Assembly (NCBI RefSeq): GCF_016801775.1
Contig: NZ_CP069004.1
Span: 2,108,001 to 2,172,000 of the forward strand
Length of the DNA: 64,000 bases
Reading direction: 5' to 3'
From: Sulfitobacter mediterraneus
GTDB lineage: Bacteria > Pseudomonadota > Alphaproteobacteria > Rhodobacterales > Rhodobacteraceae
Position numbers and translations under genes: made by a program. The notes beneath the pieces are model-generated. The model was given only the letters and a program-made list of their open reading frames with translations. It ran no database searches and was not told the origin of the DNA. The stretch's first letter is position 1. Every line of letters begins with the position of its first letter. Of the stretch, positions 1 to 10,230 are shown piece by piece.

Positions 1-187
1 TGGTCAGTCGCCGTATCCGAAACCGGCGCACGGCCAGCAAGGCGCCCAATGGCAATGCGATCAGCGATGCAATCACCAGGGCCGTCAGCGTCACCTGAAG
101 TGACCGCAACGTGATCTCAACCAGGTCCGCATCCAGCGAGACAAGCATATAGAAAGCCTGGGACAACCCGCCCCATAAATCCGACAT
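1..187 (-). CDS. tupB: Tungstate-type ABC transporter permease, N-terminus only
   Basis: The reading frame starts with ATG at 187 and runs off the left edge without a stop, giving about 62 residues (MSDLWGGLSQAF...). A hydrophobic segment rich in Leu, Ala and Ile is followed by LPLGALLAV and a basic stretch, typical of the first membrane helix of TupB/ModB-like inner-membrane permeases. TupB would form the channel of a TupABC importer for tungstate. The binding protein and ATPase are not visible in the window. The family call rests on the N-terminus alone, so another small-oxyanion permease remains possible. Confidence 0.6.
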   Translation of the reverse strand, partial: MSDLWGGLSQAFYMLVSLDADLVEITLRSLQVTLTALVIASLIALPLGALLAVRRFRIRRLT

Positions 188-355
188 CTATGTTTGCCTT
201 TCCCCACATCGTTCGGCCCCGAACGCAGGCACAGTAAACACGCCATTGAAGCGGGCAAAATACCAAAAGCGGCATTTTGCAGAAATCGGCCAAAATGACC
301 TTGTCCAATTGTGACGTCATGCCGCCGATAGTCAATTTGACCTAAGACGCAGAGC

Positions 356-958
356 CTAAAGCCCGATCACCTCGTCCTCACGGATCACGGCAGGATCGTA
401 GGCCTTTCGGGCGAACACCTCGCGCACCATTGGCTCAAAATGTTCTAAGGATTTTGACGGATATTCCGGATCAAAGGATGCCTGATCCCAACGTTCACAA
501 AATGCCGCGCAGGTGTCGAAACAGGGGTGATCCCTGAACCGGTCACGGGCATCTTTGTCCCAGCCGTAATGATGCGCGTAGTAGACCATCTGAAAAATCC
601 CGTGATGCTCCACCGTCCAGGCCACCTCCCAGCGGACAAAGGGGCGGATCACCTCGGCGGAAAAACGGTCATGGTTCTGCGGGGCCAGCCCATCACCAAT
701 GTCATGCAGGAGCGCTCCAACGATCCAGTCGATGTCGGCGCCTTCCGCCTCGGCCCGGCTGGCCGATTGCAAGCCATGTTCCAGTCGGGTGATCTGATAC
801 CCCTCTAGCGTCGCCTCGCCCTGGCGACGCAGCTCCTCCAGAACCCGATCAGCGGTCAGGCCCAAATAGGGTTTCTCCAATTCATGCAACAGCAGGTATT
901 CTTCCTTGGTGCCGTCCTTCATCTGAGTGAAAGACACCTTTGGATTTGCATCTGTCAT
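356..958 (-). CDS. PhnZ/TmpB-like HD-domain protein
   Basis: A 200-residue single-domain protein with the HD metal-binding pattern: H61 (in RLEHGLQSA), H85-D86 (ALLHDIGDG), H96, H118/H119 (VEHHG) and D158. This spacing matches the HD-domain mixed-valence di-iron oxygenases PhnZ and TmpB, which cleave hydroxylated aminoethylphosphonates, and not the larger HD phosphohydrolases. By eye, the Tyr/Glu pair upstream of the first His in PhnZ is not conserved: Leu and Tyr occupy those places. The substrate may therefore differ, or the protein may be a hydrolase. Its ATG overlaps the stop of the broken frame upstream (ATGA, 955-958), which indicates translational coupling. tupB lies 168 bp downstream on the same strand. 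Confidence 0.65.
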   Translation of the reverse strand: MTDANPKVSFTQMKDGTKEEYLLLHELEKPYLGLTADRVLEELRRQGEATLEGYQITRLEHGLQSASRAEAEGADIDWIVGALLHDIGDGLAPQNHDRFSAEVIRPFVRWEVAWTVEHHGIFQMVYYAHHYGWDKDARDRFRDHPCFDTCAAFCERWDQASFDPEYPSKSLEHFEPMVREVFARKAYDPAVIREDEVIGL

Positions 959-1371
959 TGGCTCGCTCTCCCTTTTTCTGTTGCGCCGTACATGGACAGC
1001 TCGCCCATCGACCCTGCAGCAAGTGTGACAGATTGATCCGCCACGGTACGATCATACAACGCCAGATCGGGCACGGCGAAAAGACTGCGCGATCCCGGCG
1101 CGTTGATCCACCCGCGTCAAACGTCCACACCGCGCACCAGCATCGCATAATCCCGCCCCGGCACAGCATCCTTTACTCCTAGGATGGCAGTTCTGACCGT
1201 CAGCCCGATCCGGCGGCCATTTGACCTGTTGGCACCGGATGCAAAGAAAGCGATCGCTTCGAGTTGCTGCTGTGCGGCGGTCCCCTCGTCGGTGTCAGAT
1301 GTCCTTACAGCCGCCACAAACACATTTTGTTGATAGGTGTGCCGCTGATCTACTGTCAGTCCACTTTCCAT
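955..1371 (-). pseudogene. Unrecognised reading frame broken by one in-frame TGA
   Basis: From ATG 1371 (preceded by AAGG at a suitable distance) the frame encodes 84 residues to a TGA at 1117-1119. The same frame then stays open for 53 more codons to a second TGA at 955-957 that overlaps the start of the HD gene. Both halves look coding, with segments such as AVPGRDYAMLVRGVDV before and WINAPGSRSLFAVPDLALYD after the stop. One nonsense change, for example CGA to TGA, in a gene of about 138 codons would explain it; a sequencing error or readthrough are alternatives. I do not recognise the family. Confidence 0.5.
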
Positions 1372-1526
1372 CGCGCATACCCTTAGGACAGCCTTTTCCC
1401 CAGTCTCCGCTCGATCAGCGAATTCGCGCCTACCCTCAGTTGACACGCATACGTTGAACTATATGGAGGCCCGCACAACGCAGGCGTCGACGCGCCGATT
1501 CTCCATTTTGCAAGGACATGCAGCCG
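1372..1526. other. Divergent intergenic region
   Basis: Space between the broken frame (minus strand) and the RTX/DUF4214 gene (plus strand). It should hold both promoters, but I see no convincing -35/-10 pair. AAGGA at 1512-1516 is the ribosome binding site that decides the downstream start. Confidence 0.4.
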
Positions 1527-2939
1527 ATGACGACCTATAGAATTCCCGCACAGGTGATCCGCAGCAATACCTACACCGGCACCCTTGTTGGGGTCGCACC
1601 TACAGAGCTCGTGATCGTGGCACAGGACAACGAAACTGGGTTCTCCTATTCCGTCCCGACGGATCCATTTGGCAACCCTACCGATATCACCTTCGACCGC
1701 AACATTTATTCTGCGACCTATTTTGATGGCACGCGGCAAATCCGCGATGACGACTTTGCAATGGTTGTCGATATCAAATGGGGCGGCAACAACTTCTCCA
1801 CGCTTTATTTGACGCAGGTGATCCTTGGCGGTGAGGTTCATGAGGTGTCGGTTCTGCTTGGTGGGGCCGAGGTGCCACAGTTCACCTCCGTTGCGGTTGC
1901 AGAAGCCTGGCTTGGCACTTTTGCCGAAGCCGCCATACCGCGCAAAGGGCCGTTCACACCGGGCCAGCATATCCCATTTGATGCCCCAGCCGGTACTCAG
2001 GTAACCGAAGATGACTTTATCGTCGGCTCACCCGGACCTGACCCGATCAGCGCGGGCATTGGAAATGACACGATTGATCCGGGCGCAGGGCACGACACAA
2101 TTGATGGCGGTGCGGGGGATGACACCGTCCTCTATACCGGAGATCAAAGCAGCTACACTCTGACGCTGTCAGCAGAGGCCACGACGATCACCAATCGCCT
2201 GTCCTCCGATACGGATATCGATACCCTGATTGATGTGGAGTTTCTGGATTTTGGAACAGAAATGGATGTCTTTGGCGGCCAGCCCATGCATCTGGATATC
2301 TTTGACGGACCAGCCAGCCTGAATGCCGAAGAATTCTCCGAAATTGTTGAGCTTTACGTGGCTTATTTCAACCGGGCACCTGATGCTTTGGGGTTGTTCT
2401 TCTGGGCCGGAAAATACGCCGAGGGGCTGAGCATTGCCGATATGGCGGCGAGCTTTTTCACGCAGCAGGAGACGCAGGAAACCTATGCGGCTGTGATGGA
2501 CGACGCGGGCAACCTCACCGATGTCAGTGCCTTTGTGACCGCCGTCTACCAAAACGTTCTGGGCCGTCAGGCGGATCAGGCCGGTTTCGATTTCTGGGTC
2601 GATGTTCTGGAAAACAGCCCCGATGTGACCCCGCCCAACTTTATCCTGGCGATCATTCAAGGGGCCAAGTTTCCTGCTGATCCTGTGCCGCAATCCTATG
2701 TCGATCAGGCCTATCTGGAAAACAAATCCGACATCGGCGCCTATTTTGCAGTGATCAAAGGCATGTCAGAGGTCGGCAATGCCAGCACAGCCATGCAACT
2801 CTTTGACGGGTCCGACGACAGCCTTCTGGCGGCCAAGAACGCCATTGATGCATTTCACGTTTCCGCAACGGGCCCGACAGACGGCGAGTTTTTGATGCCG
2901 CTTGTGGGTGTGATTGACGACCCCTTTGCCTTTGTCTGA
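1527..2939 (+). CDS. Secreted RTX-type protein with DUF4214 repeats
   Basis: A 470-residue acidic protein. Residues around 175-205 carry Asp/Gly-rich nonapeptides of the hemolysin calcium-binding type (GNDTIDPGAGHDTIDGG), which bind Ca2+ after export. Two DUF4214 units follow, at about 275 (YVAYFNRAPDALGLFFW) and 335 (VYQNVLGRQADQAGFDFW). This layout is usual for type I secretion substrates without a cleavable signal peptide. ATG 1527 was preferred over ATG 1518 because AAGGA (1512-1516) is 10 nt from the former and only 1 nt from the latter. No type I ABC exporter lies nearby. The function of DUF4214 is unknown; a surface or adhesive role is inference. Confidence 0.75.
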   Translation: MTTYRIPAQVIRSNTYTGTLVGVAPTELVIVAQDNETGFSYSVPTDPFGNPTDITFDRNIYSATYFDGTRQIRDDDFAMVVDIKWGGNNFSTLYLTQVILGGEVHEVSVLLGGAEVPQFTSVAVAEAWLGTFAEAAIPRKGPFTPGQHIPFDAPAGTQVTEDDFIVGSPGPDPISAGIGNDTIDPGAGHDTIDGGAGDDTVLYTGDQSSYTLTLSAEATTITNRLSSDTDIDTLIDVEFLDFGTEMDVFGGQPMHLDIFDGPASLNAEEFSEIVELYVAYFNRAPDALGLFFWAGKYAEGLSIADMAASFFTQQETQETYAAVMDDAGNLTDVSAFVTAVYQNVLGRQADQAGFDFWVDVLENSPDVTPPNFILAIIQGAKFPADPVPQSYVDQAYLENKSDIGAYFAVIKGMSEVGNASTAMQLFDGSDDSLLAAKNAIDAFHVSATGPTDGEFLMPLVGVIDDPFAFV

Positions 2940-2945
2940 GGAACG

Positions 2946-2973
2946 CCCCCTCCGACACCAAGGCCGGAGGGGG
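2946..2973. terminator. Shared hairpin between convergent genes
   Basis: Perfect 9-bp GC stem (2946-2954 with 2965-2973) and 10-nt loop, between the convergent RTX gene and gbcB. It has no U-tract on either strand, so it may act as a bidirectional 3'-end stabiliser as much as a terminator. Confidence 0.55.
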
Positions 2974-2978
2974 ATCCC

Positions 2979-4055
2979 CTAAATCTCGATCGACACCTTG
3001 CCCATCGGGTGTGAACAGCAGGCCAGGACATATCCCGCCTCGATGTCATCCTCCGAGATGCCGCCGTTGTGGACCATATGGACATCACCCCCGGTCTTTT
3101 TGACCTTGCAGGTGCCACAAACCCCGAAAGTACAGCCCGACGGGATGTTCAGCCCTGCCGCCCGGGCCACGGCCAGAACAGTATCGGTTTCGGTACATTT
3201 GTGACGCACGTCCGACTGCGCGAAGTAGACTTCCGCAGTGCTCTCCTCATCCGGGACCACATCATCCAGATCAGGCTGATCCGCCTCTTCCTCAACAGGT
3301 GCGCCAAAGCTTTCCTGATGATAGTGGTCCATGTCAAAGCCAAGCCCCGCCAGCGCGTCGCGCACAGCCTGCATGAAAGGCTCCGGCCCGCAGCAATAGA
3401 CCTCGCGCTCCAGATAATCGGGGGCCATCAGACCCAGCATCAGCTGGTTGAACATACCCTGATACCCGGTCCATGGCGCATAGGGATCGGGCGCCTCGAC
3501 GACAAATTTCACTTCCAGCCCCGGTGCGCGGCTGGCCATCTGCTCAAGCCGCTCACGAAAAATGATTTCCGAAGGCACGCGGGCGCAATTGATGAACACG
3601 GCATCCAGATCCGTGCCTTCATCCCACAAACAGGTGGTCATCGACATCATCGGGGTGATGCCGGAGCCTGCCGAAATGAACAGATATTTGTCGGCCTTGC
3701 TGTCCGCATTGGTGAAAAGACCCGCCGGACCAAACGCCTTGAGCCGCACGCCGGGCTTGAGGTTATCGAGCATCCAGCGTGTGCCGATGCTGTCGCTCTG
3801 CGCTTTGGCGGTGATGGTGATGGACCGGGGCCGCGAGGGCGAAGACGAGATCGTATAGGTCCGGTGCACCGTGCCGCCCGGCACAGGAAGTTCAAGCGTC
3901 AGAAACTGCCCCGGTTGATAGTCAAACAGCGCACCAGATGGCGCACGAAAGGTAAAGCTGGCCACATTCGGCATTTCCGGAATGACCGAAACGCACTCCA
4001 GCATTTCATCATCGGTCCATGTCCCGCGCATGGGTTTGTTGCTCATATCGTTCAT
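2979..4055 (-). CDS. gbcB: Glycine betaine monooxygenase reductase subunit
   Basis: A 358-residue NAD(P)H-dependent reductase that passes electrons to the Rieske oxygenase GbcA. The FAD-binding part is at residues 10-120 (HRTYTISSSPSR is the flavin motif), the nucleotide-binding part at 125-250 (FISAGSGITPMMSM, CCGPEPFM), and a plant-type 2Fe-2S domain at 275-358 with CTFGVCGTC and the last Cys near the end (VLACC). An acidic linker (EEEADQPDLDD) joins them. It starts 5 nt after the gbcA stop, so the two form one operon. Other Rieske reductases share this architecture; the gbc call rests on the partner. Confidence 0.85.
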   Translation of the reverse strand: MNDMSNKPMRGTWTDDEMLECVSVIPEMPNVASFTFRAPSGALFDYQPGQFLTLELPVPGGTVHRTYTISSSPSRPRSITITAKAQSDSIGTRWMLDNLKPGVRLKAFGPAGLFTNADSKADKYLFISAGSGITPMMSMTTCLWDEGTDLDAVFINCARVPSEIIFRERLEQMASRAPGLEVKFVVEAPDPYAPWTGYQGMFNQLMLGLMAPDYLEREVYCCGPEPFMQAVRDALAGLGFDMDHYHQESFGAPVEEEADQPDLDDVVPDEESTAEVYFAQSDVRHKCTETDTVLAVARAAGLNIPSGCTFGVCGTCKVKKTGGDVHMVHNGGISEDDIEAGYVLACCSHPMGKVSIEI

Positions 4056-4060
4056 TACGC

Positions 4061-5595
<1,535 letters not shown>

Positions 5596-6202
5596 CAAGC
5601 TGCAAATAATCCGGCCCTAAGCAGTCAGTCGTTTCAAATTGCGACCAATCGAGCGCCCGAAAAGACACTCAGGCAGATGTGGCAGATTCTGAGAAAACCC
5701 CACTTGATCAAGAGCGACGAAGAGCGAATCCACACCAGATCTTGTGTGCAGCAAGGCACGATCCCCACATCTAGAGGTGGGCTAAAACAGGAACGTCACT
5801 TTGCCGATCAAGCAGCGACACGCCCGGGTCGTCGATCCCCAAAGTTGGTCGGTGAATGACAATTTGCCTGCGGCAGGCAAAGGATTCTCCGAGAAGCGAT
5901 GCACCCCTTGAACGAGCCGGCACATTGGAATCAGGCGGCAAGCATTTTGTCCCCTGCGAAGGATGCAAGCCAATCAGACGAAGGTTCCGGGAAGGCGAAT
6001 TTGGATGAAATGATTGACGAATTACAAATATGGCTCTTTCTATACCGTCGAATATTTTCCTTAATAGACTGTTATTAGGGAAAAATTTTTCAAACACTTT
6101 GATCAACATATAAAAATCCTGAAAAATTGATTGACGTCCATCATTTTACAACACAACCTATCCCGCACGGTCATCAAGCCTTCGGTGATTGGAGGAGGTC
6201 CA
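5596..6202. other. Intergenic region between the gbcA leader and lacI
   Basis: No gene is supported here; the open frames on both strands lack ribosome binding sites and coding character. The right third is AT-rich and holds a 12-bp inverted repeat (6055-6084). It should contain the divergent promoters of gbcAB and of the xylose operon. GGAGGAGG at about 6190-6198 is the ribosome binding site of lacI. Confidence 0.5.
6055..6084. promoter_or_regulatory. AT-rich 12-bp inverted repeat upstream of lacI
   Basis: TTTTCCTTAATA (6055-6066) and TATTAGGGAAAA (6073-6084) are inverted copies with one G-U-type mismatch around a 6-nt centre. It lies about 120 bp upstream of the LacI-family gene. It could be an operator for that regulator or a transcript hairpin. 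Confidence 0.35.
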
Positions 6203-7240
6203 ATGAAAAATCCGACGCTCCATGACGTCGCGCGGCTGGCTGGTGTCAGCTCTGCGACCGCTGATCGCGTATTGAACCGGCGTGGAAACGTGGCAGAGAA
6301 ATCTGTCCGAAAGATCGAAGAGGCCGTCGCGCAGTTGGGCTATGTGCGCAATATTGCTGCCGCCAACCTATCCAGAAAACGCGGGTATCACCTGGCGTTT
6401 GTGCTGCCGCGCCGTTCGCACGCTTTTTTTGGCCGCATGCATGAACAACTGCAAAAGGCGGCACTGCATCTTAAATCCGCCCGCGTCGCCATTGACGTAA
6501 TTGAATTTGAGGCTTTTGACGCTCACGCGTTGGAGGTCGCCGTCTCAGGGCTGTCGGAAACGGGTTACGACGGCGTTGCCTTTGTCGGACTGGGCCAGAG
6601 AACCGCGCTCATGCCATTGGTGGCATTGCGCAACTCGGGCGTAAAGGTCGTCTCACTGGTCTCTGACGGCCCTCAAGATTGCCGTGATCATTACATCGGC
6701 ATTGACAATAAAAAGGCCGGGCGCACCGCCGCACGTCTGGTTGGTATGGGCCACGGTGGCAAAGCAGGCCGCGTGATTGTCACCGCTGGTTCGCTGGATG
6801 CGCGCGACCATTCCGACCGGATCGAAGGGTTCACAGCGGTGCTGGAACAGGATTTTCCGAGCATCGAAATCACATCCGTGATCGAAACCAAGGACCAACC
6901 CCGCCAGATGCGCGCGTTGTTGTCCGAACGCCTGCGCGGTGACGATGGCTACACGTCAATCTATAATGTCGGCGCGGGCAACGAAGGCTTGGTGGATGCC
7001 GTTCGGATGAATGGCCGTGATGGCCTTTCCATCTGCGTGGTTCATGAACTTTCCGCTTGTACCCGCGACGCATTGGAAGACGGCACCATCGACGTGGCCA
7101 TCGACCAGCGCCCCGAGATTGAACTCAACCGTGCGCTCGCCCTGCTGCAAGCCATTGTGGATGACCTGCCGCCCCCACCGGCGCCGGAGCTGATCCCAGC
7201 GATCTACTTGCGTGACAATCTTCCCAATGAGCCGCTTTGA
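6203..7240 (+). CDS. LacI-family regulator of the xylose operon
   Basis: A 345-residue repressor-type regulator. The N-terminal helix-turn-helix (TLHDVARLAGVSSATADRVL, residues 5-24) is followed by the hinge, then a periplasmic-binding-like sugar-sensing domain at about 60-335 (YIGIDNKKAGRTAARL is typical). The start at 6203 is fixed by an excellent GGAGGAGG. It precedes xylA by 18 bp on the same strand, so it probably senses xylose or a related pentose and controls xylAB. The specific ligand is inferred from position only. Confidence 0.85.
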   Translation: MKNPTLHDVARLAGVSSATADRVLNRRGNVAEKSVRKIEEAVAQLGYVRNIAAANLSRKRGYHLAFVLPRRSHAFFGRMHEQLQKAALHLKSARVAIDVIEFEAFDAHALEVAVSGLSETGYDGVAFVGLGQRTALMPLVALRNSGVKVVSLVSDGPQDCRDHYIGIDNKKAGRTAARLVGMGHGGKAGRVIVTAGSLDARDHSDRIEGFTAVLEQDFPSIEITSVIETKDQPRQMRALLSERLRGDDGYTSIYNVGAGNEGLVDAVRMNGRDGLSICVVHELSACTRDALEDGTIDVAIDQRPEIELNRALALLQAIVDDLPPPPAPELIPAIYLRDNLPNEPL

Positions 7241-7258
7241 CAGAAAGGCCCTTCCCAA

Positions 7259-8554
7259 ATGACCACTTTTTTCGAAGACCTCAGCCCCCTGCGGTTTGAT
7301 CCAGATGCCAATGGTCTTGCCTTTCGTCATTACGATCCGGACGAAATGTTCATGGGCAAGCGGATGGAAGATCATCTGCGCTTTTCCGTAGCCTATTGGC
7401 ATTCCTTTGCTTGGCCGGGCGGTGATCCGTTTGGCGGCCAGACCTTTGAACGCCCTTGGTTTGGCGACACGATGGATTTGGCCCGGATGAAGGCCGACGT
7501 GGCCTTTGAAATGTTTGACCTGCTGAACGTGCCGTTCTTTTGCTGGCACGACGCGGACATCCGTCCCGAGGGCACAACCTTTGCCGAGAGTCGTCGCAAT
7601 TTTGAGGAAATGGTCGATTACCTGACGGGCAAGATGGAAAACGGCAAAACCAAGCTGCTGTGGGGGACCGCCAATCTGTTCAGTCACCGCCGCTTCATGG
7701 CAGGCGCCGCCACGAACCCCGACCCAGAGGTATTTGCCTGGTCGGCAGCCACCGTGAAACTGTGCATGGACGCGACCCACAAGATGGGCGGCGAGAACTA
7801 CGTTCTGTGGGGCGGGCGCGAGGGCTATGAAACCTTGCTGAACACCGACCTCAAGCGCGAACGCCAACAGGCGGGCCGGTTCTTGCAGATGGCTGTCGAG
7901 TACAAGCACAAGATCGGGTTCAAAGGTGCGATCCTCGTTGAGCCGAAGCCGCAGGAGCCAACCAAGCACCAATATGATTTCGACGTTGCCACGGTCTACG
8001 GCTTCCTCAAGGAATTTGGCCTGGAGAACGACGTTCAAATGAACATTGAACAGGGTCACGCGATCTTGGCCGGTCATTCTTTTGAGCATGAGCTGGCATT
8101 GGCGACATCTTTGGGCATCTTCGGATCCATCGACATGAACCGCAATGATTACCAATCGGGCTGGGATACGGACCAGTTTCCCAACAATGTGCCCGAGGTC
8201 GCATTGGCCTATTACGAAGTGCTCAGGGCGGGCGGGTTCACCAAAGGCGGCACCAACTTTGACGCCAAGCTGCGCCGCCAATCCCTTGATCCTCTTGATC
8301 TCATTGCCGCCCACGCCGGTGCAATGGACGTCTGCGCACGCGGGTTCAAAGCGGCTGCCGCGATGCTGCAGGACGGTACGTTGGAGGAGATGCGCAAAGC
8401 CCGATATGCGGGATGGGACACCGCCGGGCACGGCGCCTTGCTGGACAGTGATCTGGCAACCATCGCCGCGCAGGTCGAGGCCGATGGGATTGATCCGCAG
8501 CCACGTTCGGGCCGTCAGGAAATTCTGGAGAACATCGTCAACCGCTTCGTCTGA
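7259..8554 (+). CDS. xylA: Xylose isomerase
   Basis: A 431-residue TIM-barrel enzyme that interconverts D-xylose and D-xylulose using two divalent metals. Family hallmarks are FFCWHDADI (catalytic His/Asp strand), [29 protein letters not shown] (metal-binding Glu and Lys), [13 protein letters not shown] and GSIDMNRND. Length matches the long group II isomerases. It is the middle gene of lacI-xylA-xylB; no pentose transporter is visible beside it. Confidence 0.97.
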   Translation: MTTFFEDLSPLRFDPDANGLAFRHYDPDEMFMGKRMEDHLRFSVAYWHSFAWPGGDPFGGQTFERPWFGDTMDLARMKADVAFEMFDLLNVPFFCWHDADIRPEGTTFAESRRNFEEMVDYLTGKMENGKTKLLWGTANLFSHRRFMAGAATNPDPEVFAWSAATVKLCMDATHKMGGENYVLWGGREGYETLLNTDLKRERQQAGRFLQMAVEYKHKIGFKGAILVEPKPQEPTKHQYDFDVATVYGFLKEFGLENDVQMNIEQGHAILAGHSFEHELALATSLGIFGSIDMNRNDYQSGWDTDQFPNNVPEVALAYYEVLRAGGFTKGGTNFDAKLRRQSLDPLDLIAAHAGAMDVCARGFKAAAAMLQDGTLEEMRKARYAGWDTAGHGALLDSDLATIAAQVEADGIDPQPRSGRQEILENIVNRFV

Positions 8555-8579
8555 AGCGGCACATTCGGCCGGAGTTACA

Positions 8580-8660
8580 GTGAAAAAGATCAGAGGTCAT
8601 GTCGCAGAGCACATGCGCGGCAATCCCAAACTGCGGCAGATATGGGTCATAGGCCCCTGA
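8580..8660 (+). CDS. Possible 26-residue small ORF between xylA and xylB
   Basis: GTG at 8580 with GGAG seven bases upstream opens a basic 26-codon frame (VKKIRGHVAEHMRGNP...). It lies in the 197-bp gap between xylA and xylB. Only the ribosome binding site and composition support it; it may be leader sequence. Confidence 0.2.
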   Translation: MKKIRGHVAEHMRGNPKLRQIWVIGP

Positions 8661-8751
8661 TCGTCTAAGGCCCCGGTCCAAGCGGGAATTTGAAACAGTC
8701 TTGGCCGGCAGATCAAACGGTCAAGATGCCAAGAGATGAAAGAGAAATGAT

Positions 8752-10182
8752 ATGTTTTTGGGGCTGGACCTCGGCACCTCCGGTGTCAAAGCGCTTCTGA
8801 TCGACGAGGCGCAAAACCCCGTGGCCGAAGGGCATGCGCCGCTCACCGTGCAGCGCCCCCACCCCAATTGGTCAGAACAAGATCCTGACACATGGATTTC
8901 TGCCTGCGATGATGCCATCGCCGCCGTGCGTGCAACTGCGCCCCGGGCGTTTGCCGCGCTGAAAGGCATTGCGGTATCGGGTCAGATGCATGGCGCAACC
9001 TTGCTGGACAAAGCGGACAAACCATTGCGCCCGGCAATCTTGTGGAATGACGGGCGGTCTGGCGCAGAATGCGAAGCCCTGGAGGCCCGCGCCGATTTTC
9101 GAGGAATTGGCGGGAATATCGTCATGGCGGGTTTCACCGCCCCGAAACTTGAATGGGTACGCCAGAACGAGCCCGAGATCTTTGCCGAGACCCGCAAGGT
9201 ACTTTTGCCCAAAGACTATGTTGGTCTTTGGCTGACCGGGCGGCATATGTCGGAGATGTCCGATGCCGCTGGCACGCTGTGGCTCGATGTGGGCAAACGC
9301 GATTGGTCCGATGCTCTGCTTGCGGCAACAGGGATGGATCGCAGCTATATGCCCGCCCTTGTCGAGGGGTCCGGAGCGGCTGGAAATCTGCGGCCTGAAC
9401 TGGCCAGTGCATGGGGCGTCGGACCTGTCGTGGTGGCGGGCGGCGGCGGCGACAATGCCGCGACAGCCTGCGGTCTGGGCATCACCAAACCGGGCGATGC
9501 CTTTGTCTCGCTTGGCACCTCCGGTGTCTTGTTCACCACAACGGATCACTATGCCACCAACACGCAATCTGCCGTCCACAGCTTCTGCCACGCGGTGCCA
9601 GACACTTGGCACCAAATGGGTGTTATCTTGTCGGCCACCGACAGCCTGAATTGGCTTGCTGACTTGGTGGGCCGATCTGCCAAAGATCTGACAAACGCCA
9701 TCGACGATCTGCCCAGCGCCCCCTCGCCCGTGACATTCCTGCCCTATCTGTCGGGCGAACGCACACCTCACAACGCGCCCGATGCTTCTGCCAGTTTTCT
9801 TGGCCTCAAGCGCCAACACGGGCTGACCGAAATGACCCAAGCCGTGATGGAAGGCGTGGCCTTTGCATTAAATGACTGCCGCCGCGCCATCGACGGAAGC
9901 GGCGCCAAGTTGGAAAGCGCATGGGTTGCCGGTGGCGGCAGCCAATCCAAGGCATGGCTCAACATGATTGCCGCCGCGACGGGTCTGATACTGAAAGTTC
10001 CAGCAAGCGGATCACAAGGTGCAGCCCTTGGGGCGGCCCGCCTCGCCATGGCCGCAACCGGGATGAACGACGTATTCCAAACCCCGCAGTTGCAGGAACG
10101 TATCACCCCGGACCCTGCCTTGGCCGCAGCCTATGCAGAGCGGCAACACCTGTTCCGTGACGTCTATCCGGCGCTCCCATAG
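8752..10182 (+). CDS. xylB: Xylulokinase
   Basis: A 476-residue FGGY-family kinase that phosphorylates D-xylulose to xylulose 5-phosphate for the pentose phosphate pathway. The N-terminal phosphate loop is LGLDLGTSGVKALLID. VSGQMHGATLLD and ILWNDGRS follow, then the second ATPase-fold half with GDAFVSLGTSGVLFTT and VAGGGSQSKAWLNMIA. Full family length. It completes the cytoplasmic xylose route with xylA. Confidence 0.96.
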   Translation: MFLGLDLGTSGVKALLIDEAQNPVAEGHAPLTVQRPHPNWSEQDPDTWISACDDAIAAVRATAPRAFAALKGIAVSGQMHGATLLDKADKPLRPAILWNDGRSGAECEALEARADFRGIGGNIVMAGFTAPKLEWVRQNEPEIFAETRKVLLPKDYVGLWLTGRHMSEMSDAAGTLWLDVGKRDWSDALLAATGMDRSYMPALVEGSGAAGNLRPELASAWGVGPVVVAGGGGDNAATACGLGITKPGDAFVSLGTSGVLFTTTDHYATNTQSAVHSFCHAVPDTWHQMGVILSATDSLNWLADLVGRSAKDLTNAIDDLPSAPSPVTFLPYLSGERTPHNAPDASASFLGLKRQHGLTEMTQAVMEGVAFALNDCRRAIDGSGAKLESAWVAGGGSQSKAWLNMIAAATGLILKVPASGSQGAALGAARLAMAATGMNDVFQTPQLQERITPDPALAAAYAERQHLFRDVYPALP

Positions 10183-10230
10183 CGGCAGATCGAGAAAAGC
10201 TGCGAGAAAGGCAGCAGCGCCGCTCGCCCG

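Noticed and set aside
5771..6109. 112-codon minus-strand frame in the gbcA-lacI gap
   Set aside because: No ribosome binding site, no family resemblance, and it spans the AT-rich regulatory region.
6956..8431. 491-codon minus-strand frame antisense to xylA
   Set aside because: xylA is certain on the plus strand; the antisense frame has low complexity of the kind produced by codon bias.
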